Shown: positions 44,911 through 56,512, counted from the stretch's first letter. The stretch is DNA of 64,000 nucleotides from Tubiluchus corallicola (GCA_030141605.1 JAQGDQ010000401.1:64001-128000), one strand, 5' to 3'. The notes: generated from the letters alone by a model not told the origin. Made by a program: numbers and translations.

Positions 44911-45603
44911 GTAAGCTATTACAATATTGTCATGAACAGCATCGGGGATGTACCTAGGTAATGATCCACAGTACATTGTTTGTAAAAATAGGGTTAAAAT
45001 TACATCATTTGTGGTATAGTATGTGCTTCACCAATATGTCTGACCTGAATGTGGTTTTAATTTTCCAACTGATTTGTAATTGAATATTTCTAGTTGGCTT
45101 GCAAAAGTGCTGTGACAATGGTACAAGGTTTCGTTGAAACATAAACAATAATTTGCCATGGTTTTATCAACAGCAGTGTTTTGTTTGCATTACAGGTTTA
45201 ACTTTGATTTCAACAGCATCTCAGGAACCTCTTAATAGCTTAAACACTAATAATTAAGAAGAACAGTTTTTCAAAGACTGGTTTTTTGCTTAGTTATTTC
45301 GATTGTATTGCTTGTAAATGTATGGCTGTATGTGTCTTCTTTGATTATAAAGCTCCCAATGTAATTTTGGTTTCATAAATGTCCTCGTAAAGTATAGCTT
45401 TGAAGTGTAGGCTTGATGAAGAAACTGTACAATTAATAAAGGAAAAAATACAATGTTTCAAGCTACCACTGTAGTCTGTAGATAAACCGCAGTGGTAGTT
45501 TGAAAAATCATGTTCTTCCTCTCTTAATTTTAGGATTTTTTTCATTAATTGTCACTAATTAACCTTAAAAAATAAATTTGTGTTATTGAATTGTATTCAT
45601 TAG

Positions 45604-45783
45604 GTGATTTCTTACCTTATGAACCTTGTGACGTGAACGAATGTGGTGCTGGAGATCCTACACATAATTGCGATCCTAACTTTGGCAGCTGCATTAATAC
45701 TAATGGAAGTTTTACCTGTCAGTGCATAGATGGAGCTATTGACATAAGCACACCAGAGGATGGTCCAGGAACCACTTGCTCGG
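45604..45783 (+). CDS. Calcium-binding EGF exon, copy 3 (type E1)
   Basis: A 180-base phase 1-1 exon whose product is identical to 10178-10357, with DVNEC, CINTNGSFTC and the extra cysteine in YEPC. Confidence 0.87.
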
Positions 45784-47319
45784 GTAAGAACCAATAAATG
45801 TGTACATGAATAATACTTTTGGATCCGGAATAAGCAGTGATGGTACTGTTGGTGTTGTTCTAGCATTTATCTTTAAAAGCAATCACAGGCCACAGTTTTC
45901 ATTGTATGAGGCTGAAATCTTGTCTGAAGTTATAGGGCCTTTTAGCAGACCATAGCAGAGCGAGATTTTTTTACTTTGTCGAAAGTGTTATCACGTCAAT
46001 AAATACCTGGCAAGTTCATTTCAGTTAGTTTTGAGAAAAATTGTTTCACTTGCCAAAAAGCAATGGGTTAAAGGAAAATTGATATTATGCTTTTGTTGAC
46101 TAATGGGTTAAGGACATAAGCCCATCTAGTAATGTAATTTTAAACAGCACAAGCATTGCATGAGTATGTTGCATGTGTTAGCACATGTATGCCACATCAC
46201 AGCTGAAGCACATCTGAAGTGAGAGGTACAGTGCCTGTGTATTTATGCAATGCATTTCCGGGATGGAGGCGCTAATGCCCACCCAACTAGTGAATGGCAA
46301 TATATGTGTAACAGCAAAGAACTAGCCGTACTTGTGTGGTAATATTCTTTTATGTAAATCATTCTTTAAAAACAGTATATTCCTTTTCACTGTTTTATGA
46401 GACAGATTTTTTCGATACAGTTTAAGATTGGGCCCAGTTTTCCTTTTAATGAATCACAGTAACATTTGAATATGTATCAAAAGTTGCTTTACTATTCAGT
46501 AAAACAAAAAAAGAAAGTAGTTTTTAAATTAATGGACTTACCAGGTTCTAAATGAAAATTTGCGTCTCCATTGTGTACTGCTTGTTTTCAGAAAGCAGGA
46601 CTTTTTAGATTCCTACTTGTGTTCAACTGAGAAAGACTTGCCAATCGCGCTATTCCTTTGCCAGGCACTGTACGGTTTAACCCCTCAAGCCCCTCGTGTT
46701 CAACAAAAACTGGTGCAATATTTATTTGTCAATATCTCGCCTAATAAGCCTCAGATCTTCAAATTGTTTTGTGATAAGATGCATCGTTATACTAAGAATA
46801 ATTTTTTTGCCCAAAAATTGACTTACTACATTTCGCGTGAAGATAGGAGAAATATACCTGTTAAAGGGATCTACTGCACTGATATGCTGTTGTGGTTTGT
46901 TTCGGTCTATGTTGTTAGATAGTTACCTAGGCACTGTACTAGGTTTGGAGAATTATTTTCTAAACCAGAAATACACTCTGTAATAGACAAACGTTATAGA
47001 CAGAGTCTATTTCCAGCTTATGAATAAAGATAATAGGCAGCATCTCAACTGCATAGCAAATAGGAGAGCAAGGGGAGCAACCACTCCTCTCGAGCAATTT
47101 TTCAAAATTGGCACCTAGCTGCCTCCAACATGCCTCCCCTGTTTTTGAAATGAATGTGGATTTATGCAACACATTTGTCAAGGTTGACTGATTGAACCAA
47201 GGATCAAATTGCCCAAATCCAATTTGGGCTTCAAAATAAACAATGGGTAAAATAAAATACCTAATAAACAGTGAATTCAATGAAGCCATGTAAAGTTTAG
47301 AATTACTTGCACATTGCAG
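45784..47319. other. Intron of the displaced block
   Basis: It continues past the point where the second block was cut (45995) into sequence that is absent at 10570, then rejoins EGF-unit sequence. It therefore preserves a longer form of the intron than its partner. No exon recognised. Confidence 0.6.
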
Positions 47320-47469
47320 ATTTAAATGAATGTGATGTCAACAATCCAACTCACAACTGCGATCCTGATCTTGCCATTTGCTTGAACGTTGAGGGGAGTT
47401 TTTCTTGTCAGTGCCTTAATGGGACAGTTGACCTGAATGAAGCAAACACTCCAGGGACCGTCTGCTCAG
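47320..47469 (+). CDS. Calcium-binding EGF exon, displaced copy (type E2)
   Basis: A 150-base phase 1-1 exon of the NVEGSF type, identical in protein to tandem units 2-4. Its upstream interval lacks the 160-bp block, matching intervals 2 and 3 of the array. It is followed by a mucin-like exon instead of another EGF. Confidence 0.88.
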
Positions 47470-47812
47470 GTAAAAGACAAGTATTATTTTGTTATGGTGT
47501 TTGCGTATTGTAGCTCAGGACTGGATTGTATAGAGTGAAGTCTCGAACTGACACAAACAATGAACTGTAGTCTTCATGAAGAACACTTCAGCAGAGAAAA
47601 TTATTTCTTTGCTAGTCTAAAACAAAGTACAATATCAATAAAGTTTCACTTCATATAGAATTGCAGAGTATAGCATAGTTGTCTCTATTTTGCCTCTTCT
47701 GTCTGTTCTCTGCTTCACCTCTTTTTTTCAGTTCCCTGAACAGCAGCCCATGCTGTTGTAAAAGTAACAATTTTAACAGCTAGTTAGAACCTTACCTTGT
47801 TCATTTTAGCAG

Positions 47813-47944
47813 ATGTCAGCACCAGTGTCACAGAAAGTTCTACATATAGCAGTGATTACGCAAGCACTGATAGCAGCTTGAACTCTGAAGCTAGTGAACA
47901 GTCAACTGATTACACTGTGTTAAGCACCATGGAATCTAGTACAG
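47813..47944 (+). CDS. Mucin-like Ser/Thr-rich exon 12 (short, hybrid acceptor)
   Basis: A 132-base phase 1-1 exon nearly identical to 36808-36939. Its upstream polypyrimidine tract now comes from EGF-unit intron (CTTGTTCATTTTAGCAG), because the duplication junction lies five bases before the exon. The acceptor still looks usable. Confidence 0.8.
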
Positions 47945-48476
47945 GTACAGTCAGTAGCTAAACTGTTATTTTTGCATATGAAACACTGAACACCCCCAGG
48001 ATGCTTAGCCAATACCCATGTAAATACACCTATCCTCCATGGAAAAATAGCCAGCATGATGAGTAAAACCACTGACAGTGAGACTTGAGCACTGTGACTA
48101 CCCAGTCATTTATGAAGCAGGTTTAGTGTTGCTAAACTTCAGTTGGTAAGCACTGACAGTGACCGCTCAGCTATTGCTTCCTTCAACCTGAATATGTTGC
48201 AAGTCAATAATGTAATAATTGTGATTCAAACAGTCTGAAGGATGTGATGGTGACAATGACGATGACAATGATGTCTATATTCCTAATGATATTTAATGAA
48301 AAATATTGGCACTATTTCTTTTTCTTTTGTGGTACTTTTTGAGCAAAATAACTTTAAGAGATATAATAGTATAGATGGTATTATTAATGTACATATTATA
48401 TTTGTTTGATATTGTGGAGTGAAGCCTCCTCATTTCAGAAATGAATTTAGCCGTATCTTGTGTACCTTTTATTTAG

Positions 48477-48626
48477 CAAATGTCAGCACCAGTGTCACAG
48501 AAAGTTCTACATACAGCAGTGAATCTGTATCTACTGATTACACAAGTACTGATAACAACTTAAGCTTTGAAGCTACTGAAAATTTGCCTGTTTACAGTTC
48601 TTTAAGCACCACGGAAACCAGCACAG
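48477..48626 (+). CDS. Mucin-like Ser/Thr-rich exon 13 (chimeric)
   Basis: A 150-base phase 1-1 exon using the shifted TTTAG acceptor. The upstream intron and first codons match 38834, while the second half (NNLSFEATENLPVYSS and TTETST) matches 41912. It looks like a recombinant of two family members. Confidence 0.8.
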
Positions 48627-48717
48627 GTACTGTCTACAACTAAAGTGGTATTTTTGTTTATCCTGTTTTCACAGGATAGTAAATAGAAATGTGTCTAGGG
48701 CAGTTGGAATTTTGCAG

Positions 48718-48858
48718 ATTCAGTTGTCACAGAAAGTTCTACTTACAGCGTGAATCTGTGTCTACTGACTACACATGCACTAATAACAGTTTATGCTCTG
48801 AATCTACAGAAGAATCAACTGATTACAGTACACCAAGTATGATAAAAACTAGCACGGT
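48718..48858 (+). pseudogene. Frameshifted mucin-like exon, copy 2
   Basis: Carries the same one-base deletion and altered donor as 42150-42290, and a stop in the shifted frame. Confidence 0.73.
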
Positions 48859-49084
48859 TACTGTCACTGTTGTTCATACCATTTCCTACCTCTGTTAGGA
48901 GATCAGGGAAGGGGTGTAATTATTTAAAATACATAGTTATAATAAATAGCGAATTAGCTTTTATCGATTTTGGTGCTGCACTTTGTGCAGAAGTTCTTTT
49001 GACGTAATTTACCATGCGTCACAATACAAAACAAAGTACATTCTGAAAAGACCTGTGCATTTCTCATACATTTTCTGCTTGCAG

Positions 49085-49231
49085 ATTTAAGCAGCATTGT
49101 TTTGGAAAATTCTTCTTACAACAGTGAGACTACGTCGACTGATTACACAAATACCGATGTTAGTTTTACATTTAAAACTCCCGAAGATGTATCTGGTGCT
49201 ACTGTACTAAGTACCATAGAAACTAATGCAG
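49085..49231 (+). CDS. Mucin-like exon 14, divergent L subtype
   Basis: A 147-base phase 1-1 exon, acceptor CTTGCAG, donor GTATTA. It begins DLSSIVLENSSYNSET, keeps STDYTNTD and then differs (VSFTFKTPEDVSGATV). Ser/Thr content is lower and hydrophobic residues more frequent. NSS is a possible N-glycosylation sequon. Copies at 53791 and 57285 differ by single residues. Confidence 0.84.
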
Positions 49232-49590
49232 GTATTATTGATGGTAAAAGTTTATTTTACCTCTTTTTTTAACTCTTAGAGTTTGGAAAATGTGTAAGTA
49301 TGCAATCTGTATAGTTATTGCTTGGAAGTCTGTAACCTACTTAATAGGTATTCATTGATAATCTGGAAAGAATGTGAGCCGAAAAAGTTGCATGCAGGTT
49401 TGTATTTTACCACAGAACTTTATTATACAACTCTGTAGAGTGATAACCCAGACATGAAAAAAAATTCAGTCTGTGATGCCTGGTTTTAGTAATAAAATGG
49501 TAAGTACATTTGGTTTTTCCATACAAAACAGTACTTTATATTAGAAAAATCCGGCCTATTAATCTCTGCCTTTTCTGTGTGGAAAATGTG

Positions 49591-49621
<31 letters not shown>

Positions 49622-49849
49622 GTGCATGCGTGACACATTTGTAAATCAATGCACTTGTGAAACAGAGCATTTGTTCCATGCATCAGCAAAATTATGGAAC
49701 AAGCTTTTTTTTTATTTAAACAGGCTATCAAAACATTGCATCATAACAAAGTGTTGCAGTCTTTTACTCGTAGTTTTAAATTATGAAGCACCTGAAGCAT
49801 TTTGTCAGGTTCTCATTTTTATTGACAATTAGTAATCCTTAATGGTTCA

Positions 49850-50013
49850 TAATTGCTCTTGCATTTCTAGAAGTTTTTGTTCGTTGTTTTCTTTTATTTA
49901 TGCTAAGGGATGTTAAAGCAGAATGCATATGTCATTTGCAATTTTAGCAAATTGCTCAACTAATACAGACACACCATATATAATATAATGTTATGTAACG
50001 TAATGTAATGTAA

Positions 50014-50046
<33 letters not shown>

Positions 50047-50740
50047 CTTTATTTAGAGTTGTCTTTAAATTCAATCGACAACAAAAGCCTGCCATGAGGT
50101 TTTTGTCACCTAATCAACTACAATTACAACTACGTAACAAATTATTATTATTACCCCACTTTTACCCTAAATACTATCATGAATACTGCACAACCTTGTC
50201 CTCTAACCTGCCTTTCTTTGTTTCTTTCCGACCTTACAGGCAAGATTTGTTCCTATGTGGGTTATTTGCAGGTATGCAATGGCTTATTTACCGAGAGCTG
50301 CCTCTTTCACATGCATTTAAGAGTTTTGCTGCAATTTATTTGTATCTACTGCATGTACGTATCTGTGTATAACAGGCACATTTTAAAGAGCTGTTATGTG
50401 TCTTTAAGGTTTTCAAAATGCTTAAGGGTTTGTTCAGTACACTTCCTAGATTCTGAACTTTGGTTTTTTGCATTTTGTATTCTGTAGTGAAATAAAATGA
50501 AGTATTAAGAACCTTAGTCTGCTTTCTATCTCTCTAAACATTGCTTGTTACTATTATGGACCTATATATTCCAATAACTCAAAAATTATATGTTGCTTCA
50601 TAGCTCCAAACTATGTGTGTTGATAACTCCAAAAGTAAATGGCTTTTGTAGCTCTAAAAGCCCTTTGCTAACCTAGAATATTCAGTTTGTAGTTCAGACT
50701 TTCAAGGTTAAAGTGCACAGTCACCATACTTGATCAGCTG
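49850..50740. repeat. R repeat, copy 1
   Basis: Near-identical to 42380-43268 apart from the length of the ATA microsatellite and scattered substitutions. Both internal frames are open here as well. Confidence 0.75.
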
Positions 50741-50972
50741 ATTACAATATACATTTTATAGTCCGGATTTTAAGTCAGTTGTTTCTAAATTAGAAGTTCA
50801 ATAATACTACAAAGACTTGTTATCTGTATGGTCTGGATTTAGATTAGCTAAGCCTGAATAACTATTGTTGCTCAGTTTTTTGGAACTTTTTGCTTTGCTA
50901 ACAGTGAGTATTTGTATATTTTGCTATTGGTTTACAGAATTTTTGCGTGTTGTCTAACAGTCTTTTTTCAGA

Positions 50973-51227
50973 ATGTCAGAGCAAACAACTGTTCAAGCCC
51001 ATAGCCAGGCCAAGAAAATCATGAAATCCCCTGGATATGCAAAACGTGTTGAATCTGATACCTCGGCAGACGAGGAGACCCAGATAGCTGACTTTGAAGT
51101 TAACATTGCTAAGAACTGTAGTGATGCACCTCAGCCAGTTAAGCTAGCAAACCAGCCGGAGCATGATGCAGTTTCTTCCAATGCAACTGATTCAGTTGGT
51201 GATATTGGCTTTCTGACAATCATTTAG
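50973..51227 (+). CDS. Hypothetical 84-codon frame (copy 1), possibly retroelement-derived
   Basis: ATG follows a strong acceptor-like TCTTTTTTCAGA. The peptide is hydrophilic and acidic (MSEQTTVQAHSQAK at the start). The copy at 59167 runs directly into BEL/Pao gag-like sequence, suggesting this is the 5' part of that element carried along in the duplicated units (inference). As an exon after a phase-1 donor it would hit a stop, so it is unlikely to belong to the mucin gene. Confidence 0.35.
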   Translation: MSEQTTVQAHSQAKKIMKSPGYAKRVESDTSADEETQIADFEVNIAKNCSDAPQPVKLANQPEHDAVSSNATDSVGDIGFLTII

Positions 51228-51488
51228 CATTATTTTAGCTTTTTAGCAATTTACAACTGATACAGCGAACTCTAATAAAATTTATTGAAATGAATTGAAC
51301 TGCATCTTGTGCACCTACAGCTTGTACAATTTTAGCACATTTCCACATAAAATTCTGTTGTTTTTTCAAGAGGCAGACCAGCCTAATGAAGCACATTAGT
51401 ATTACAGTCAACAGAAGATGCTAACGTTGACACAGAACAAAGTCTTGAAATGTACAGAATTATATCTAAAGCGTTTTTTCTTTTGCAG

Positions 51489-51547
51489 CTACCACTGTTA
51501 CAGAAAGTTCAACACACAGCAGTGAATCTACCTCAATCTACAGCTAA
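51489..51547 (+). pseudogene. Truncated mucin-like exon with in-frame stop, copy 2
   Basis: Same lesion as 41423-41481: 19 codons, then TAA, donor missing. Confidence 0.73.
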
Positions 51548-51672
51548 ACTAGTATTTTTGTTTATCCTTTTTTTCACTAGGGTGGATGGTAGCAGTCCAG
51601 TCCAGTCCAGCAACCATAAATACATATTTTGAAATATGTAAAATTGTATTTAGAGTGACTTTAATTTTGCAG

Positions 51673-51819
51673 ATGTCAATATCAATGTCACAGAAAATTC
51701 AACATACAGCAGTGAATCTGCATCTACTGATTACACAAGCACTGATAGCAGCTTAAGCTCTGAAGCTACTGAACAGTCAACTGATTACAGTATGTTAAGC
51801 ACCATGGAATCTAGTACAG
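51673..51819 (+). CDS. Mucin-like Ser/Thr-rich exon 15
   Basis: A 147-base phase 1-1 exon of the DVNINVTENSTYSSES subtype, matching 41600 and 56366. The change to ENS creates a second sequon (NST). Confidence 0.84.
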
Positions 51820-51984
51820 GTACAGTCAGTAGCTAAACTGTTATTTTTGCGTACGAAATACTGAACAATCAATTTTAAATTTATAGGTTCTGGATTATTA
51901 AATATTAAAATTTATTAATAATAATATTAGAATTTAAAGTCCTGGATGAGTGCTCAGTCCTTCTCAGTACCTTTTATTTAGCAG

Positions 51985-52131
51985 ATGTCAGCACCAGTGT
52001 CACAGAAAGTTCTACATACAGCAGTGAATCTGTATCTACTGATTACACAAGTACTGATAACAACTTAAGCTTTGAAGCTACTGAAAATTCGCCTGTTTAC
52101 AGTTCTTTAAGCACCACGGAAACCAGCACAG
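51985..52131 (+). CDS. Mucin-like Ser/Thr-rich exon 16
   Basis: A 147-base phase 1-1 exon of the NNLSFEATENSPVYSS subtype; matches 41912 and appears identical to 56678. Confidence 0.84.
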
Positions 52132-52287
52132 GTACTGTCTACAACTAAAGTGGTATTTTTGTTTATCCTGTTTTCACAGGATAGTAAATAGAAATGTGTC
52201 TAGGGCAGTTGGAATTTTGCAGATTCAGTTGTCACAGAAAGTTCTACTTACAGCGTGAATCTGTGTCTACTGACTACACATGCACTA

Positions 52288-53466
52288 GATTTAGATTTTT
52301 TAGATTTTAATAGATTTATTTCGCATTAAACATATACATATACATCACATTACATTACATGTGCATCAGGTTTTGTTAATACAAAAATATGATAAAATTC
52401 ATGTATACTGCGCTAGAGACCTAGGAAGCTAGCTTATGGTAGGCCACTAGAATTACGAAAAAAATTGCAATATATACAACATTACAACATTACAATATAC
52501 AACATTACAATATACAACATTACAATATACAACATTACATATACAACATAGATACAACATTACAATATATACAAATATAAATATAAATACGGGTGGGAAG
52601 TATTAAAAATTTTATTTTACTATACAGTTTTTGAAAAAGAAAACAACAAATCATGATTGAGTCATCAGTTATATGTTTCGAGTACGTTTAATTTATATAT
52701 TTTTTTAAATATGGAAAGCGAGTTGACATTTTTAATAGCTGGAGCAATTGAATTCCATATGTAAGGGCCATTGTATTTAATAGAAAATTTTCTAACATTA
52801 GTGTTACACTGTATGTAGTGATAGTGCAGCCTATAACGTGTGCCGTAATTATGTATCTCAGCATTCAAACAAAAATAATCAGTCAAATAAGGGAGGCAAT
52901 AATTTATGAGAGAATTTGTACATGAAAATGGCAGTTTGGAACTTATTAATGTCGTAAATGTTTAGAAAGTTTAGTCTTTTAAATATTGGCTGTGTATGGT
53001 CCTGATAACCGGCAAATGTTATAGCTCGCACTATTTTCTTCTGAATCAGATGAATTTTTTTCAATCGACTGGAGTATGTGCTTCCCCAAATAATGTTCGA
53101 ATTATTTAGATATGGTAAAAAAAAGAGAATTATATAATAATACAAGTACTGAGCTAGGCAATTTGTGTCTAACTCTATATATAATGCCTATGATTTTTGA
53201 GATTTTGCTTTTGATAAATCTAAGATGTTCTTGCCAAGTTAAGTGTTCATCAATGATGATGCCTAAGAACTTAGTATATTTTACTTGATTTATTGGAACT
53301 TCATCGATTTTTACTATAAAATTACTAGGGATTCTTTTATTTTTATTTGTGAATACAATAAATTTGGTTTTTTCAATATTCAGTGATAACTTATTAGCTT
53401 TAAACCAGGTGGAGAGATGTACAAGTTCTTGGTTTACAGTATTTATCATGTAATAACGGTTTAATA
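52288..53466 (-). mobile_element. 5'-truncated non-LTR retrotransposon (LINE)
   Basis: On the minus strand the 3' end lies at the left with an AAATCTA-rich tail and a TATACAACATTACAA repeat patch. Three consecutive frames encode the end of a LINE reverse transcriptase and its C-terminal region. The piece is about 1.18 kb, so most of the element is absent. It is missing from the sister units, so it inserted after, or was not copied in, the unit duplication. Confidence 0.85.
52665..53449 (-). pseudogene. LINE reverse transcriptase C-terminal fragment
   Basis: Frame 53449-53102 contains WFKANKLSLNIEKTKFIVF and KFLGIIIDEHLTW, hallmarks of the region after the catalytic core in jockey/CR1-like elements. 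Frames 53145-52879 and 52886-52665 continue with IWGSTYSSRLKKIHLIQKK and NGPYIWNSIAPAIK, the usual C-terminal tail. Two frame changes and loss of the catalytic part make it non-functional. The exact clade is not resolved. Confidence 0.82.
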
Positions 53467-53790
53467 ACTAATAACAGTTTATGCTCTAATAACAGTTTAT
53501 GCTCTGAATCTACAGAAGAATCAACTGATTACAGTACACCAAGTATGATAAAAACTAGCACGGTTACTGTCACTGTTGTTCATACCATTTCCTACCTCTG
53601 TTAGGAGATCAGGGAAGGGATGTAATTATTTAAAATACATAGTTATAATAAATAGCGAAGTAGCTTTTATCGATTTTGGTGCTGCACTTTGTGCAGAAGT
53701 TCTTTTGACGTAATTTACCATGCGTCACAATACAAAACAAAGTACATTCTGAAAAGACCTGTGCATTTCTCATACATTTTCTGCTTGCAG

Positions 53791-53937
53791 ATTTAAGCAG
53801 CATTGTTTTGGAAAATTCTTCTTACAACAGTGAGACTACGTCGACTGATTACACAAATACCGATGTTAGTTTTACATTTAAAACTCCCGAAGATGTATCT
53901 GGTGCTATTGTACTAAGTACCATAGAAACTAATGCAG
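53791..53937 (+). CDS. Mucin-like exon 17, L subtype
   Basis: A 147-base phase 1-1 exon; differs from 49085-49231 by one residue (GAI for GAT). Confidence 0.84.
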
Positions 53938-54549
53938 GTATTATTGATGGTAAAAGTTTATTTTACCTCTTTTTTTAACTCTTAGAGTTTGGAAAATGTG
54001 TAAGTATGCAATCTGTATAGTTATTGCTTGGAAGTCTGTAACCTACTTAATAGGTATTCATTGATAATCTGGAAAGAATGTGAGCCGAAAAAGTTGCATG
54101 CAGGTTTGTATTTTACCACAGAACTTTATTATACAACTCTGTAGAGTGATAACCCAGACATAAAAAAAAATTCAGTCTGTGATGCCTGGTTTTAGTAATA
54201 AAATGGTAAGTACATTTGGTTTTTCCATACAAAACAGTACTTTATATTAGAAAAATCCTGCCTATTAATCTCTGCCTTTTCTGTGTGGAAAATGTGTGTG
54301 TGTGTGTGTGTGCAAGTGTGGGTGCATGCGTGACACATTTGTAAATCAATGCACTTGTGAAACAGAGCATTTGTTCCATGCATCAGCAAAATTATGGAAC
54401 AAGCTTTTTTTTTATTTAAACAGGCTATCAAAACATTGCATCATAACAAAGTGTTGCAGTCTTTTACTCGTAGTTTTAAATTATGAAGCACCTGAAGCAT
54501 TTTGTCAGGTTCTCATTTTTATTGACAATTAGTAATCCTTAATGGTTCA

Positions 54550-55430
54550 TAATTGCTCTTGCATTTCTAGAAGTTTTTGTTCGTTGTTTTCTTTTATTTA
54601 TGCTAAGGGATGTTAAAGCAGAATGCATATGTCATTTGCAATTTTAGCAAATTGCTCAACTAATACAGACACACCATATATAATATAATGTTATGTAACG
54701 TAATGTAATGTAAAATAATAATAATAATAATAATAATAACCTTTATTTAGAGTTGTCTTTAAATTCAATCGACAACAAAAGCCTGCCATGAGGTTTTTGT
54801 CACCTAATCAACTACAATTACAACTACGTAACAAATTATTATTATTACCCCACTTTTACCCTAAATACTATCATGAATACTGCACAACCTTGTCCTCTAA
54901 CCTGCCTTTCTTTGTTTCTTTCCGACCTTACAGGCAAGATTTGTTCCTATGTGGGTTATTTGCAGGTATGCAATGGCTTATTTACCGAGAGCTGCCTCTT
55001 TCACATGCATTTAAGAGTTTTGCTGCAATTTATTTGTATCTACTGCATGTACGTATCTGTGTATAACAGACACATTTTAAAGAGCTGTTATGTGTCTTTA
55101 AGGTTTTCAAAATGCTTAAGGGTTTGTTCAGTACACTTCCTAGATTTTGAACTTTGGTTTTTTGCATTTTGTATTCTGTAGTGAAATAAAATGAAGTATT
55201 AAGAACCTTAGTCTGCTTTCTATCTCTCTAAACATTGCTTGTTACTATTATGGGCCTATATATTCCAATAACTCAAAAATTATATGTTGCTTCATAGCTC
55301 CAAACTATGTGTGTTGATAACTCCAAAAGTAAATGGCTTTTGTAGCTCTAAAAGCCCTTTGCTAACCTAGAATATTCAGTTTGTAGTTCAGACTTTCAAG
55401 GTTAAAGTGTACAGTCACCATACTCGATCA
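54550..55430. repeat. R repeat, copy 2
   Basis: Near-identical to copies 0 and 1, with a shortened ATA microsatellite near 54715-54739. Confidence 0.75.
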
Positions 55431-55666
55431 GCTGATTACAATATACATTTTATAGTCCGGATTTTAAGTCAGTTGTTTCTAAATTAGAAGTTCAATAATG
55501 CTACAAAGACTTGTTATCTGTATGGTCTGGATTTAGATTAGCTAAGCCTGAATAACTATTGTTGCTCAGTTTTTTGGAACTTTTTGCTTTGCTAACAGTG
55601 AGTATTTGTATATTTTGCTATTGGTTTACAGAATTTTTGCGTGTTGTCTAACAGTCTTTTTTCAGA

Positions 55667-55921
55667 ATGTCAGAGCAAACAACTGTTCAAGCCCATAGCC
55701 AGGCCAAGAAAATCATGAAATCCCCTGGATATGCAAAACGTGTTGAATCTGATACCTCGGCAGACGAGGAGACCCAGATAGCTGACTTTGAAGTTAACAT
55801 TGCTAAGAACTGTAGTGATGCACCTCAGCCAGTTAAGCTAGCAAACCAGCCGGAGCATGATGCAGTTTCTTCCAATGCAACTGATTCAGTTGGTGATATT
55901 GGCTTTCTGACAATCATTTAA
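55667..55921 (+). CDS. Hypothetical 84-codon frame (copy 2)
   Basis: Same product as 50973-51227. Preservation reflects recent duplication and is not by itself evidence of selection. Confidence 0.33.
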   Translation: MSEQTTVQAHSQAKKIMKSPGYAKRVESDTSADEETQIADFEVNIAKNCSDAPQPVKLANQPEHDAVSSNATDSVGDIGFLTII

Positions 55922-56181
55922 CATTATTTTAGCTTTTTAGCAATTTACAACTGATACAGCGAACTCTAATAAAATTTATTGAAATGAATTGAACTGCATC
56001 TTGTGCACCTACAGCTTGTACAATTTTAGCACATTTCCACATAAAATTCTGTTGTTTTTTCAGAGGCAGACCAGCCTAATGAAGCACATTAGTATTACAG
56101 TCAACAGAAGATGCTAACGTTGACACAGAACAAAGTCTTGAAATGTACAGAATTATATCTAAAGCGTTTTTTCTTTTGCAG

Positions 56182-56240
56182 CTACCACTGTTACAGAAAG
56201 TTCAACACACAGCAGTGAATCTACCTCAATCTACAGCTAA
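56182..56240 (+). pseudogene. Truncated mucin-like exon with in-frame stop, copy 3
   Basis: Same 19-codon remnant and TAA as at 41423 and 51489. Confidence 0.73.
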
Positions 56241-56365
56241 ACTAGTATTTTTGTTTATCCTTTTTTTCACTAGGGTGGATGGTAACAGTCCAGTCCAGTC
56301 CAGCAACCATAAATACATATTTTGAAATATGTAAAATTGTATTTAGAGTGACTTTAATTTTGCAG

Positions 56366-56512
56366 ATGTCAATATCAATGTCACAGAAAATTCAACATAC
56401 AGCAGTGAATCTGCATCTACTGATTACACAAGCACTGATAGCAGCTTAAGCTCTGAAGCTACTGAACAGTCAACTGATTACAGTATGTTAAGCACCATGG
56501 AATCTAGTACAG
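56366..56512 (+). CDS. Mucin-like Ser/Thr-rich exon 18
   Basis: A 147-base phase 1-1 exon that appears identical to 51673-51819, including both NVT and NST sequons. Confidence 0.84.

Larger units (their letters stand above)
43269..47807. repeat. Displaced ShKT-ShKT-EGF-EGF block inside the mucin array
   Basis: The left junction at 43268/43269 joins R-repeat sequence (CATACTCGATC) to the sequence otherwise at 7640. The right junction at about 47807/47808 joins EGF-unit intron (CTTACCTTGTTCATTTT) to the last bases of a mucin-exon acceptor (AGCAG). The block carries exons at 43819, 44758, 45604 and 47320. Since all are phase 1-1, the insertion keeps frame. Confidence 0.85.
49232..51488. other. 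Intron with microsatellites and the second R repeat
   Basis: Contains a TG microsatellite at 49587-49611, R-repeat copy 1 at about 49850-50740 with an ATA microsatellite near 50013-50045, and an open frame of 84 codons at 50973-51227. No mucin exon lies between. Confidence 0.6.
52223..53600 (+). pseudogene. Frameshifted mucin-like exon, copy 3, split by a LINE
   Basis: The left part (52223-52287) has the shared one-base deletion. It is interrupted after GCACTA by a minus-strand LINE fragment and resumes near 53468. Just right of the insertion an 18-base word (AATAACAGTTTATGCTCT) is present twice in tandem. Confidence 0.75.
53938..56181. other. Intron with the third R repeat and second 84-codon frame
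   Basis: A copy of 49232-51488 with a shorter TG microsatellite (54293-54312) and a shorter ATA tract. The 84-codon frame at 55667-55921 is intact and identical in protein to 50973-51227. Confidence 0.65.

Noticed and set aside
44423-44957. Two long + strand frames with Phe/Cys/Val-rich membrane-like sequence
   Set aside because: They arise from the G/T-only tract, which can encode only Phe, Leu, Val, Cys, Trp and Gly. The second frame merely runs into the real ShKT exon.
49486-49832. Frames over the TG microsatellite (also 54192-54532)
   Set aside because: They encode CVCVCV or THTHTH runs from the dinucleotide repeat.
50973-51227. The 84-codon frame as an exon of the mucin gene
   Set aside because: Joining it to a phase-1 donor gives an early stop; it needs a phase-2 donor, which no mucin exon has.
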